Assembly: GCA_021846145.1 (NCBI GenBank)
Contig: JAJZCJ010000217.1
Coordinates: forward strand, 1-5,408
Direction: 5' to 3'
Source of the DNA: Bacillota bacterium
GTDB lineage: Bacteria > Bacillota > Bacilli > Alicyclobacillales > SLC66
Length of the DNA: 5,408 nucleotides
The position numbers and the translations under genes were made by a program. Positions 1 to 5,408 of this stretch are shown here, piece by piece. The notes beneath the pieces are model-generated. The model was not told the origin of the DNA, searched no databases, and was given only the letters and a program-made list of their open reading frames with translations. Positions within the stretch are counted from its first letter, which is position 1. Each line of letters opens with the position of its first letter.

Positions 1-1
1 T

Positions 2-262
2 CAGCTGTTTGATCACGTAACTTATCGCGCCTTGCCACCTAAAGGGTGGGAACAAGAATTGATGAAGGCGTATGAAAACATCTCTCCGTTAGACCGCCGG
101 CAAAAACAGGCGCTTGCTCTGATGCAGAGCTTTCCCTCATTGCTTTTACGTGAAATAGCAGACCTGCATGGAATGAAAAATGAACGGGCTAAGGCTCGCA
201 TGGCAACACGTATTCGCTATGTCAGGACACTAGAAGAGGAGCGATCACTCGCCGTTCCATGA
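2..262 (+). CDS. C-terminal part of an unidentified protein, possible helix-turn-helix
   Basis: I do not recognise this gene. The frame is open from base 2, so the window shows only the last 86 codons; the stop is TGA at 260-262. The TTG at 32 and the ATG at 62 are probably internal, since neither has a good ribosome-binding site and the residues before the TTG (QLFDHVTYRA) read like normal protein. The visible part is rich in charged residues, predicted mostly helical, and has no membrane segment. The stretch from ISPLDRRQKQALALM through LREIADLHGMKNERAKARM to RIRYVRTLEE has the rhythm of a sigma-factor region 4 or LuxR-type helix-turn-helix: a helix rich in Arg and Gln, a REIADLHGM-like second helix, a short turn, then a basic helix. 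That is resemblance by eye, not a family assignment. It lies 43 bases upstream of the hydrolase gene on the same strand and could belong to the same operon. Confidence 0.6.
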   Translation, partial: QLFDHVTYRALPPKGWEQELMKAYENISPLDRRQKQALALMQSFPSLLLREIADLHGMKNERAKARMATRIRYVRTLEEERSLAVP

Positions 263-268
263 TATACT
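260..268 (+). promoter_or_regulatory. Candidate extended -10 promoter for the NAD module
   Basis: TGATATACT fits the extended -10 pattern TGnTATAAT with one mismatch in the hexamer (TATACT, 263-268). It overlaps the TGA stop of the preceding gene and lies 37 bases before the start of the hydrolase gene, leaving room for a short leader with the ribosome-binding site at 293-298. No convincing -35 box lies 16-18 bases upstream (the region reads GAGCGATC); extended -10 promoters often tolerate that. It could be chance, because the gene may simply be read through from upstream. Confidence 0.35.
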
Positions 269-292
269 AAGAACTATATGATGGGTTTGTGC

Positions 293-298
293 GGGAGG
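293..298 (+). promoter_or_regulatory. Ribosome-binding site of the hydrolase gene
   Basis: GGGAGG lies 7 bases before the TTG at 306 and 10 bases before the TTG at 309. It supports a TTG start. The nearby ATG at 299 is out of frame. The spacing favours 306 slightly, but 309 (MALRIGLGQ) cannot be excluded. Confidence 0.7.
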
Positions 299-305
299 AT
301 GACAC

Positions 306-1154
306 TTGTTGGCTTTGCGGATTGGATTGGGACAAGTTCGGCCTGTTCTTGGTGATGTGTCTCGCAACTTAGCGTTGCATTTGGAGTGGATCGATGAGGC
401 GGTTACTCAAGGCATCCAATTGCTTGTATTTCCTGAATTGGGGCTAACGGGTTATTTTTTAAAGGATTTGACGTTGGAAGTGGCACGTTCCATAGACCAT
501 CCAGAAATTAGGCGGATGGTGGAAGCAAGTAGCAGGTTGGACTTAGTCTTCAGTTTTATTGAAGAAAGCCGCGATCATCGCTTTTATGTGGCTGCAGTCT
601 ACGCATCGAAAGGACAAGTTGTCCACGTGCATAGGAAGCTGTATTTGCCTACCTATGGCATGTTTGAAGAAAGCCGGCATTTTGCGAAAGGCGATTCATT
701 GCAGGCTTTTGACACGGATGTGGCAAATCGTGTGGGAATGGCAATTTGTGAGGATGCATGGCACCCTTCGATTCCTTATTTACTGTCGGTGGCCGGTGTG
801 GATGTGGTGGTGATTCCATCAGCGGGGCCGGGGAGGGCACTAAGCGGTGATCCGAATTCAGGTTCGCAACAATTTTGGCATCGTTTGATTCGTACATATG
901 CTCAACTGTTTACGAGTTACGTTGTATTCGTTAACCGTGTTGGGTTTGAGGATGGGGTATTCTTTTTTGGTCATTCTGCTGTGGCAGGCCCTGATGGTGA
1001 ACTCGTCGCTTCGACTGCTTCAATTGACGAGCGACTGCTTGCCGTGGATGTGGATCTGGATTTGTTGAGAAAAGAACGCTATCGTTCTCCGTTTTTGCGA
1101 GATGAGGATCCACATCTGACGTTGCGCATGCTTACGCGCTTACTGGGGAGGTAA
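306..1154 (+). CDS. Carbon-nitrogen hydrolase (nitrilase superfamily), probable glutaminase partner of NadE
   Basis: This 282-residue protein spans a complete single nitrilase-superfamily domain. The catalytic triad is visible: Glu44 in VFPELGLTGY, Lys111 in HRKLYLP and Cys148 in VGMAICEDAW. The second conserved Glu of the family is probably Glu122, in YGMFEESRHF. The segments LPTYGMFEESRHF and FVNRVGFEDGVFFFGHS resemble the glutaminase domain of two-domain glutamine-dependent NAD synthetases more than generic amidases. The likely role is cytoplasmic release of ammonia from glutamine for the synthetase encoded 7 bases downstream. The nadE ribosome-binding site lies in the last codons of this gene, which suggests coupled expression. 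No signal peptide is seen. The start is TTG, chosen for its spacing from GGGAGG. The family is secure from the triad; the substrate is inferred from motifs and neighbour, and a nitrilase-type amidase acting on another small amide is the main alternative. Confidence 0.87.
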   Translation: MLALRIGLGQVRPVLGDVSRNLALHLEWIDEAVTQGIQLLVFPELGLTGYFLKDLTLEVARSIDHPEIRRMVEASSRLDLVFSFIEESRDHRFYVAAVYASKGQVVHVHRKLYLPTYGMFEESRHFAKGDSLQAFDTDVANRVGMAICEDAWHPSIPYLLSVAGVDVVVIPSAGPGRALSGDPNSGSQQFWHRLIRTYAQLFTSYVVFVNRVGFEDGVFFFGHSAVAGPDGELVASTASIDERLLAVDVDLDLLRKERYRSPFLRDEDPHLTLRMLTRLLGR

Positions 1155-1161
1155 ATAGTCG

Positions 1162-2010
1162 ATGGGAGTCAACCATCTAGAAGATGTGTTGCAGTATTTA
1201 GATCAAACCATCAGTCACGCCCTTCCGGTGCTTGTCGCGTTTGTGCGTGAAGAGACACAAAAGGCCGGGTTTTCTGATGTGGTGTTTGGGTTATCTGGCG
1301 GCATTGACTCGGCGGTTGTGGCTTATTTGGCAGTGGAAGCGCTGGGTGCTGATCGGGTTCATCCATTAATTATGCCTTATCAGACGAGCAGTCCGGCAAG
1401 CCTTGAGGATGCACGCAAAGTGGCAGAGGCATTAGGACTGAAGGCTAAAGTAGTAGATATTACGCCACAAATTGACGCCTATTTTGCGCATCAAGAGCAG
1501 GCGTCACCACTGCGCAAGGGTAACAAAATGGCGCGTGAACGAATGACGATCATTTATGATCATTCCGTGATCTATCGGGCACTGCCCCTAGGAACAAGCA
1601 ATAAAACAGAACTGCTCTTAGGGTATGGTACACAGTTTGGCGATCTCGCATCTGCGATTAATCCGATTGGCGATCTATATAAAACTCAGATTCGCAAAGT
1701 GGCATCCCAACTTGGTGTACCACAAAGTATTTTGACCAAGCCGCCATCAGCAGATTTGTGGGAAGCGCAGACTGATGAAGATGAACTTGGGTTCACTTAT
1801 GATGAAGCGGACGTGGTGTTGCACCTATTGGTGGACGATCGCTTTTCCCCGGCAGAAGTGGTGGAAGCGGGATTCTCCCTGGAACTGGTAACAGTCATTA
1901 TGAGGCGCATGATGCAAAATCAATATAAAAGAAGACCACCGTTAATTGCCAAAGTGTCTAGTCGAACGATTGGTATTGATTTTCGCTATCCGCGAGATTG
2001 GGGAATGTAA
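1162..2010 (+). CDS. nadE: NAD synthetase, single-domain (ammonia-type) NadE
   Basis: This enzyme catalyses the last step of NAD synthesis: ATP-dependent amidation of deamido-NAD (nicotinic acid adenine dinucleotide) through an adenylated intermediate. The 282 residues match the length of the single-domain ammonia-using type; no glutaminase domain is fused. Visible signatures are the PP-loop ATPase motif SGGIDS at 45-50, GTSNKTELLLGYGTQFGD from 144, INPIGDLYKTQIRKVA at about 176-191, and KPPSADLWEAQTDEDELGF at about 193-211, which is the substrate and ATP loop region of the family. The ATG start has GGGGAGG at 1145-1151, 10 bases upstream and inside the end of the hydrolase gene. That neighbour probably supplies ammonia, so the pair may act like a split glutamine-dependent NAD synthetase. 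The fold and reaction are well supported; whether the enzyme depends on free ammonia or on its neighbour cannot be read from sequence. Confidence 0.95.
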   Translation: MGVNHLEDVLQYLDQTISHALPVLVAFVREETQKAGFSDVVFGLSGGIDSAVVAYLAVEALGADRVHPLIMPYQTSSPASLEDARKVAEALGLKAKVVDITPQIDAYFAHQEQASPLRKGNKMARERMTIIYDHSVIYRALPLGTSNKTELLLGYGTQFGDLASAINPIGDLYKTQIRKVASQLGVPQSILTKPPSADLWEAQTDEDELGFTYDEADVVLHLLVDDRFSPAEVVEAGFSLELVTVIMRRMMQNQYKRRPPLIAKVSSRTIGIDFRYPRDWGM

Positions 2011-2012
2011 GC

Positions 2013-2020
2013 AAGGAGGT
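2013..2020 (+). promoter_or_regulatory. Ribosome-binding site that sets the yebC start
   Basis: AAGGAGGT is a full match to the anti-Shine-Dalgarno core, just after the nadE stop and 6 bases before the TTG at 2027. It shows that translation of yebC begins at this TTG rather than at the in-frame ATG at 1946 inside nadE. Confidence 0.85.
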
Positions 2021-2026
2021 AATTTT

Positions 2027-2761
2027 TTGTCTGGTCATTCAAAATGGAAAAATATCGCTCATCGCAAAGGTAAGCAAGACGCGTCTAGGGCGCAACAGAT
2101 CACCAAACTTTGTCGCGACATCTATGCGGCTGCCAAGCGTGGGGGCGGGAACGCCGACACGAATTATGCGCTCAAAATGGCAATTGAGAAAGCAAAAGAG
2201 GCGAGCGTGCCAAGCGACACGATTGCGCGTACATTGGGTAAGGCGACAGGCACGCTGGAAGGTGTTCACTTTGAAGAATTTTTATATGAAGGATATGGCT
2301 CTTCAGGAACGGCGATCATGTTAGAAATTTCATCTAGTAACCGCAATCGAACTGCCGCCGAAATGCGCCATCTGTTTTCAAAACATGGTGGAAGCTTGGG
2401 TGAATCAGGGTGTGTGGCGTGGATGTTTTCGCGCGTCGGACAAGTGACACTGGACGTGGCTATGTTGCAGCTAAATGAAGAAGAATTGTTGCTGGCGGCC
2501 ATTGAGGCAGGAGCGAACGACGTGCAAACAGAAGAAGACGAGTGTTATGTGTATTGCGATCCGGAAAATCTCTCTGAGGTGGAAAAATCATTGATGAAGC
2601 AAGGTCTGCCCGTGGGGTTGGCAACGCTTGCCTATCTCCCCTCTTCGACAGTGGAAGTGACAGGTGGGGAAGCAGAAATCGTGGCCAGTTTGCTAGAACA
2701 ACTGGAAGCTCACGACGATGTGCAAAATTTGTATACCAATGCGGTCTTGACGGGGCAATAA
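2027..2761 (+). CDS. yebC: YebC/TACO1-family protein
   Basis: The protein has 244 residues from the TTG start, the usual length for the family. The N-terminus SGHSKWKNIAHRKGKQDASRA is the family hallmark. Other signatures are MAIEKAKEASVPSDTI at about 51-66, LYEGYGSSGTAIMLE at 86-100 (usually GYGPxG, so the proline is replaced by serine), NRNRTAAEMRHLFSKHGGSLGESGCVAWMF at about 105-134, and the C-terminal DDVQNLYTN at 230-238. Family members were long annotated as transcriptional regulators. More recent work on YebC and mitochondrial TACO1 links them to translation, including relief of ribosome stalling on proline-rich stretches. Which role applies here cannot be seen. The gene lies 16 bases after nadE and 26 before ruvC, matching the conserved yebC-ruv linkage. 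An in-frame ATG at 1946 would add 27 residues read from inside nadE and is rejected. Confidence 0.95.
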   Translation: MSGHSKWKNIAHRKGKQDASRAQQITKLCRDIYAAAKRGGGNADTNYALKMAIEKAKEASVPSDTIARTLGKATGTLEGVHFEEFLYEGYGSSGTAIMLEISSSNRNRTAAEMRHLFSKHGGSLGESGCVAWMFSRVGQVTLDVAMLQLNEEELLLAAIEAGANDVQTEEDECYVYCDPENLSEVEKSLMKQGLPVGLATLAYLPSSTVEVTGGEAEIVASLLEQLEAHDDVQNLYTNAVLTGQ

Positions 2762-2773
2762 AGGTGTGCGAGA

Positions 2774-2783
2774 AGTAGGTGAT
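2774..2783 (+). promoter_or_regulatory. Ribosome-binding site that sets the ruvC start
   Basis: AGTAGGTGAT matches the extended Shine-Dalgarno AGGAGGTGAT at 9 of 10 positions and ends 4 bases before the ATG at 2788. The GTG at 2779 lies inside this match, so it cannot sensibly be the start. Confidence 0.7.
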
Positions 2784-2787
2784 TGGC

Positions 2788-3282
2788 ATGCGAGTGCTCG
2801 GCATTGACCCTGGCTTTGGGCGCACAGGTTATGGCGTGATTGATGCGGTGATTGGGCGACAGAAGGCGCTAGAGTATGGATGTATCGAAACGTTGCCTGG
2901 TGACTCGATGGGGCGACGTTTGCATGATATTTTTAGCGCGGTGAATGAAATTATTGAAAAATACCAACCAGACGTGATGGCGATTGAACAACTTTTTTTC
3001 AATCGCAATGTGACGACTGCATTTAAGGCGGCGGAGGCGCGCGGAGTGGTGGTACTCGCAGCAGAAATGGCTGGCATTCCGCAATTTTCTTATACGCCAA
3101 TACAAGTAAAGCAGGCTGTCGTTGGTTACGGCAGGGCAGAGAAAAAGCAGGTTCAGGAAATGGTGAAAGTGTTGCTTGCGCTAACTTCCATCCCGAAGCC
3201 GGATGACGCAGCGGACGCCTTGGCGATTGCGATTGCGCATGCTCAGGCGAGTGTGTTTCAATCAAGGATGCCTAAAGAATGA
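2788..3282 (+). CDS. ruvC: RuvC Holliday-junction endonuclease
   Basis: RuvC is a dimeric, metal-dependent nuclease that cuts four-way DNA junctions symmetrically, working with RuvAB in recombinational repair. The 164-residue product has the RNase H-like fold signatures and all four acidic catalytic positions: Asp7 in MRVLGIDPG, Glu67 in MAIEQLFFNRN, and Asp140 and Asp143 in KPDDAADALAIAIAHA. Phe70 aligns with the aromatic residue that inserts at the junction in the E. coli enzyme. Length is normal for the family. The ATG at 2788 is chosen over the GTG at 2779 because it gives the family N-terminus exactly and suits the ribosome-binding site. It sits between yebC and ruvA, the usual place. 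Bacillus subtilis lacks ruvC and uses RecU, so this gene says something about lineage. I see nothing that suggests loss of activity. Confidence 0.97.
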   Translation: MRVLGIDPGFGRTGYGVIDAVIGRQKALEYGCIETLPGDSMGRRLHDIFSAVNEIIEKYQPDVMAIEQLFFNRNVTTAFKAAEARGVVVLAAEMAGIPQFSYTPIQVKQAVVGYGRAEKKQVQEMVKVLLALTSIPKPDDAADALAIAIAHAQASVFQSRMPKE

Positions 3283-3316
3283 GAAAATTTCACAGAGTGA
3301 ATGAGGGGGCAGCAGG

Positions 3317-3931
3317 GTGATTGCCATCGTGGAAGGCAAGGTTATCGAGAGAGAAGAAGATGCCCTCGTACTGATGGTGAGTGGCATTGGCTACCGGATT
3401 CACGCGCCAAAATTTTTGTTGCAAGAGGCATTATTGGAATCCACATTGCGACTTTATACGCACTTAAACGTGCGCGAGGACGCGCTGGTGTTGTATGGTT
3501 TTGCGACAAAAGAGGAACAGGTGCTATTTGTGAAGTTGCAAAGTGCTAGTGGCGTGGGTCCCAAATTAGCGTTGCAGGTGCTCAGTTACTTTCAGGTGGA
3601 TGAATTAGTGCAGGCGATCGCTGGCGCGGATGTAAAAAAACTGACTAAGGTGCCTGGTGTCGGTGCGAAAACAGCTTCGCGAATTGTGCTGGAGTTAAAA
3701 GGTAGCCTTGAGAATTGGGAAGGTTTGACGGGGCGCAAACAGTCAGATAAAGCGAGTGATTTACCAAGTTATGCTCGCAGTGGGCCGCTGGTGGACGTTG
3801 AGGAGGCATTGTTGCAACTGGGATTTGGTGAGCGGGAAGTGGCACCAATACTCTCAGACCTTGCGCCTACTATTGCGAACATTGGCGTCAATGAAGGGAT
3901 TCGCCGGGCGCTACAAGCCTTAAGTCGCTAA
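3317..3931 (+). CDS. ruvA: RuvA, Holliday-junction branch-migration DNA-binding subunit
   Basis: RuvA tetramers hold the junction in an open square form and dock RuvB rings on opposite arms. The 204-residue product shows the three family domains. An OB-fold covers about 1-63 (MIAIVEGKV to LVLYGF), with the acidic pin pair Glu54-Asp55 in NVREDALVLYGF. Tandem helix-hairpin-helix motifs follow: SGVGPKLAL at 78-86 and PGVGAKTASRIVLEL at 113-127. After a variable linker (about 131-157) comes the small RuvB-contacting domain from about 159 (VDVEEALLQLGFGEREV) to the end. The start is GTG, with AGGGGG at 3304-3309 placed 7 bases upstream. It lies 34 bases after ruvC and 18 before ruvB, and is probably cotranscribed with both. 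Confidence 0.97.
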   Translation: MIAIVEGKVIEREEDALVLMVSGIGYRIHAPKFLLQEALLESTLRLYTHLNVREDALVLYGFATKEEQVLFVKLQSASGVGPKLALQVLSYFQVDELVQAIAGADVKKLTKVPGVGAKTASRIVLELKGSLENWEGLTGRKQSDKASDLPSYARSGPLVDVEEALLQLGFGEREVAPILSDLAPTIANIGVNEGIRRALQALSR

Positions 3932-3936
3932 ATGAT

Positions 3937-3943
3937 GGGAGGG
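3937..3943 (+). promoter_or_regulatory. Ribosome-binding site that sets the ruvB start
   Basis: GGGAGGG ends 6 bases before the GTG at 3950. It lies downstream of the in-frame ATG codons at 3932 and 3935, so these would place the ribosome-binding site inside the coding region. The site therefore selects the GTG. Confidence 0.75.
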
Positions 3944-3949
3944 ACGCAG

Positions 3950-4945
3950 GTGCATGAACGGATTATTTCAGCCACAGTGGTAGAGGATGATCAAAAAGAA
4001 GAATCGTTACGACCTCGATATTTGCATGAGTACATTGGCCAGGACGAGCTAAAAGAAAACTTGCGTATATATATTGACGCCGCGAAAATCAGAAAAGAAG
4101 CATTGGATCACGTGCTTTTTTACGGTCCTCCAGGGCTTGGCAAAACTTCTCTTGCGCACATTATTGCCAATGAGCTTGGTGTGAATATCCGCGTGACATC
4201 AGGCCCTGCTATTGAGCGGGCTGGAGACTTGGCGGCACTTGTCACCAATCTCAATGAAGGAGATGTGCTTTTTATTGATGAGGTTCACCGTTTGCCCAAA
4301 ACGGTGGAAGAAGTGTTGTATCCGGCAATGGAAGATTTTGCGGTGGACATCATGCTTGGCAAAGGGCCTAGCGCACGTTCGTTAAGACTGGATTTACCCC
4401 CATTCACCCTAGTGGGTGCTACCACCAGGGCGGGGCTTTTGTCGGCACCGTTGAGAGATCGATTTGGCGTCATTTTTCACATGAATTACTTTCCTGTGCA
4501 GGACTTAGAGCGAATTGTCGAACGATCTGCGGCAATTTTAGGTGTTGCTTTGGATAAGCGAGGCGCTTATGAGATTGCTCGCCGTTCACGGGGTACTCCG
4601 CGGGTTGCCAATCGCCTGTTGCGGCGGGTGAGGGATTTTGCGCAAGTTACGGGTGATGGAGGAATTGATGAGGAATTGGCGGCGATTGCTTTAGAAAAAA
4701 TGAAGGTGGATGAATATGGGCTGGATGAACTCGACCATCGATTAATGCTTACACTAATTGACAAGTTTAGCGGCGGTCCTGTCGGTCTCGATACCCTTGC
4801 TGCAAGTATTGGTGAAGATGCAGGGACACTGGAAGATGTATATGAACCGTATTTGTTGCAAACAGGTTTATTAAAGAGAACTGCGCGCGGTCGGGAAGTC
4901 ACTGATTCAGCTTATCTTCATTTTAAGCGCATGCGAAAAGGCTAG
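3950..4945 (+). CDS. ruvB: RuvB, AAA+ branch-migration motor
   Basis: RuvB forms hexameric rings on DNA arms beside the RuvA tetramer and hydrolyses ATP to drive branch migration. The 331-residue product is full length. Visible motifs are Walker A GPPGLGKT at 59-66, the conserved [16 protein letters not shown] from 81, Walker B LFIDEVHR with Asp110 and Glu111, sensor 1 in GATTR at 156-160, LRDRF at 168-172 carrying the arginine finger, and sensor 2 in [12 protein letters not shown] at 215-226. The C-terminal winged helix includes [16 protein letters not shown] at 275-290 and [12 protein letters not shown] near 295-306. GTG at 3950 is chosen because it gives MHERIISA, matching the Bacillus N-terminus MDERLVSS, and follows GGGAGGG at the right distance. 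The ATG at 3932 would add six residues (MMGGTQ) encoded by the ribosome-binding site itself. The 103-base gap to queA is the largest in the window, so ruvB may end this transcription unit. Confidence 0.97.
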   Translation: MHERIISATVVEDDQKEESLRPRYLHEYIGQDELKENLRIYIDAAKIRKEALDHVLFYGPPGLGKTSLAHIIANELGVNIRVTSGPAIERAGDLAALVTNLNEGDVLFIDEVHRLPKTVEEVLYPAMEDFAVDIMLGKGPSARSLRLDLPPFTLVGATTRAGLLSAPLRDRFGVIFHMNYFPVQDLERIVERSAAILGVALDKRGAYEIARRSRGTPRVANRLLRRVRDFAQVTGDGGIDEELAAIALEKMKVDEYGLDELDHRLMLTLIDKFSGGPVGLDTLAASIGEDAGTLEDVYEPYLLQTGLLKRTARGREVTDSAYLHFKRMRKG

Positions 4946-4966
4946 AGAAACCAAAAAAGTTCCCGA

Positions 4967-4985
4967 TGTTCAGCGAAGCTGGACG
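4967..4985 (+). terminator. Weak hairpin after ruvB, doubtful terminator
   Basis: TGTTCAGC and GCTGGACG can pair over 8 positions, two of them G-U, around a GAA loop. The bases that follow (AGTTTACTGG) hold only three T in a row, so this is not a classic intrinsic terminator. It may act as a weak attenuator between ruvB and queA, or be chance. Confidence 0.2.
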
Positions 4986-5014
4986 AGTTTACTGGATTTA
5001 AGAAAGCGGCTTGT

Positions 5015-5022
5015 GCTATAGT
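5015..5022 (+). promoter_or_regulatory. Candidate extended -10 promoter for queA
   Basis: The sequence from 5015 is GCTATAGT with a T at 5014, giving TGCTATAGT overall (5014-5022 including the TG at 5012-5013 region). It fits TGnTATAAT with one mismatch in the hexamer TATAGT (5017-5022). It lies 26 bases before the queA TTG, with the ribosome-binding site between. Upstream, TGGATT at 4993-4998 could be a poor -35 box with an 18-base spacer. The location in the widest gap of the window makes a separate queA promoter plausible. Confidence 0.4.
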
Positions 5023-5034
5023 GCAAGCAGTGGC

Positions 5035-5044
5035 AAGGCGGTGA
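5035..5044 (+). promoter_or_regulatory. Ribosome-binding site of queA
   Basis: AAGGCGGTGA matches AAGGAGGTGA at 9 of 10 positions. Its GGCGG core ends 7 bases before the TTG at 5049, which supports that codon as the queA start; no ATG or GTG in frame offers a better choice. Confidence 0.75.
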
Positions 5045-5048
5045 AAGA

Positions 5049-5408
5049 TTGCACGTTTTGGATTATGATTATGAATTACCGCAAGAACTCATTGCACAAA
5101 CTCCTGCAGCGCAGCGCAGCCAATCGCGACTATTAGTACTGGAGCGCGAAAACGGGAAAATTTCACACGATCATTTTTATGACCTTCCTTACCACTTGCA
5201 AACCGGGGACCTGTTGGTGGCTAATGATTCTCGAGTCATACCGGCTAGACTTTACGGTGTAAAGGAAAGCACAGGCGCGGTGATTGAACTGCTGTTGCTG
5301 CGACCTCATGGGAAAGCGGGCGAATGGCAAGCGTTAGTTCGTCCGGGGAAACGAGTGAAGGCTGGCCAAACAGTGGTTTTTGGCGATGGTGCGTTGAAGG
5401 CGCGTGTG
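5049..5408 (+). CDS. queA: QueA, tRNA preQ1 ribosyltransferase-isomerase (5' part, runs off the window)
   Basis: QueA transfers and rearranges the ribosyl part of S-adenosylmethionine onto preQ1 at position 34 of tRNAs for Asp, Asn, His and Tyr, forming epoxyqueuosine. The window holds 120 codons, about a third of the usual 340-350 residue protein, with no stop before the edge. Recognition rests on the N-terminus (LDYDYELPQELIAQTPAAQR at 4-23), SRLLVLERENGKISHDHFYDLP at about 26-47, the hallmark NDSRVIPARLYG at 59-70 (usually NDTRVIPARLFG), and ELLLLRP then WQALVRPGKRVKAG at about 80-106. The start is TTG, set by the strong ribosome-binding site. The order ruvB-queA, normally followed by tgt, is common in Bacillota; tgt would be expected just beyond the right edge. 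Confidence 0.95.
   Translation, partial: MHVLDYDYELPQELIAQTPAAQRSQSRLLVLERENGKISHDHFYDLPYHLQTGDLLVANDSRVIPARLYGVKESTGAVIELLLLRPHGKAGEWQALVRPGKRVKAGQTVVFGDGALKARV

Noticed and set aside
2779..2787. GTG at 2779 as the ruvC start
   Set aside because: It falls inside the extended Shine-Dalgarno match serving ATG 2788 and would add MIG before the conserved MRVLGIDPG.
2460..2825. Minus-strand open frame of 121 codons across the yebC-ruvC junction
   Set aside because: It lies opposite two well-supported genes, its translation is rich in Pro, Arg and Ser as expected of a reverse shadow, and no ribosome-binding site or recognisable domain was seen.
4567..4902. Minus-strand open frame of 111 codons inside ruvB
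   Set aside because: It is fully contained in the conserved ruvB coding sequence. Its long serine runs come from reading conserved codons in reverse, and nothing suggests a second gene.
2027..4945. A novel operon built around YebC and RuvABC
   Set aside because: The yebC-ruvC-ruvA-ruvB order is widespread and long known, and all four proteins have intact family motifs, so the cluster itself is ordinary.
4967..4985. A strong rho-independent terminator after ruvB
   Set aside because: The stem contains two G-U pairs and is followed by only three T in a row, so I kept it only as a low-confidence feature.
1..5408. Mobile element, CRISPR array, tRNA, riboswitch or defence system
   Set aside because: No direct repeat array, transposase or integrase motifs, terminal inverted repeats, tRNA-like cloverleaf or long structured leader was seen. 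The gaps are too short to hold a riboswitch; the largest, 103 bases before queA, shows no recognisable preQ1 aptamer.

Overview
The window is a compact, one-directional block of housekeeping genes. All convincing coding is on the + strand and covers nearly everything except a gap of about 100 bases near the right end. The ribosome-binding sites are strong and purine-rich (GGGAGG, AAGGAGGT, AGTAGGTGAT, AAGGCGGTGA). TTG and GTG starts are common, and the order yebC-ruvC-ruvA-ruvB-queA is conserved in many bacteria. Together these suggest a Bacillota (Firmicutes) chromosome of moderate G+C. RuvC stands where Bacillus subtilis carries bofC, so this is not a close Bacillus relative. An Alicyclobacillus-like or clostridial lineage is a guess that the sequence alone cannot settle.

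Left edge (1-305): the 3' end of an unrecognised gene whose reading frame is open through the left edge. Its C-terminus loosely resembles a sigma-region-4-type helix-turn-helix. A candidate extended -10 promoter (TGATATACT) overlaps its stop codon.

NAD module (306-2010): a stand-alone carbon-nitrogen hydrolase with the Glu-Lys-Cys triad lies 7 bases upstream of a stand-alone NAD synthetase with the SGGIDS ATP-binding motif. Many bacteria carry these activities as the two domains of one glutamine-dependent NadE. The likely reading is a split enzyme: the first protein frees ammonia from glutamine and the second uses it to amidate deamido-NAD. The sequence supports both families but does not prove that they work as a pair.

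Translation and recombination module (2027-4945): YebC, then the complete Holliday-junction resolvasome. RuvC is the nuclease, RuvA the junction-binding tetramer and RuvB the AAA+ motor. Gaps are 16-34 bases, each with its own ribosome-binding site, so this stretch is probably one transcript, perhaps continuous with nadE. The longest open frames give wrong starts for yebC, ruvC and ruvB; ribosome-binding sites and family N-termini place these at 2027, 2788 and 3950.

Right edge (4946-5408): a 103-base spacer holds a weak hairpin and a candidate extended -10 promoter (TGCTATAGT). The first 120 codons of queA (queuosine tRNA modification) follow and run off the window.

I see no mobile element, CRISPR array, tRNA, rRNA or defence system, and nothing that clearly amounts to a previously undescribed system. 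The points most worth checking are the split NAD synthetase and the unidentified gene at the left edge.
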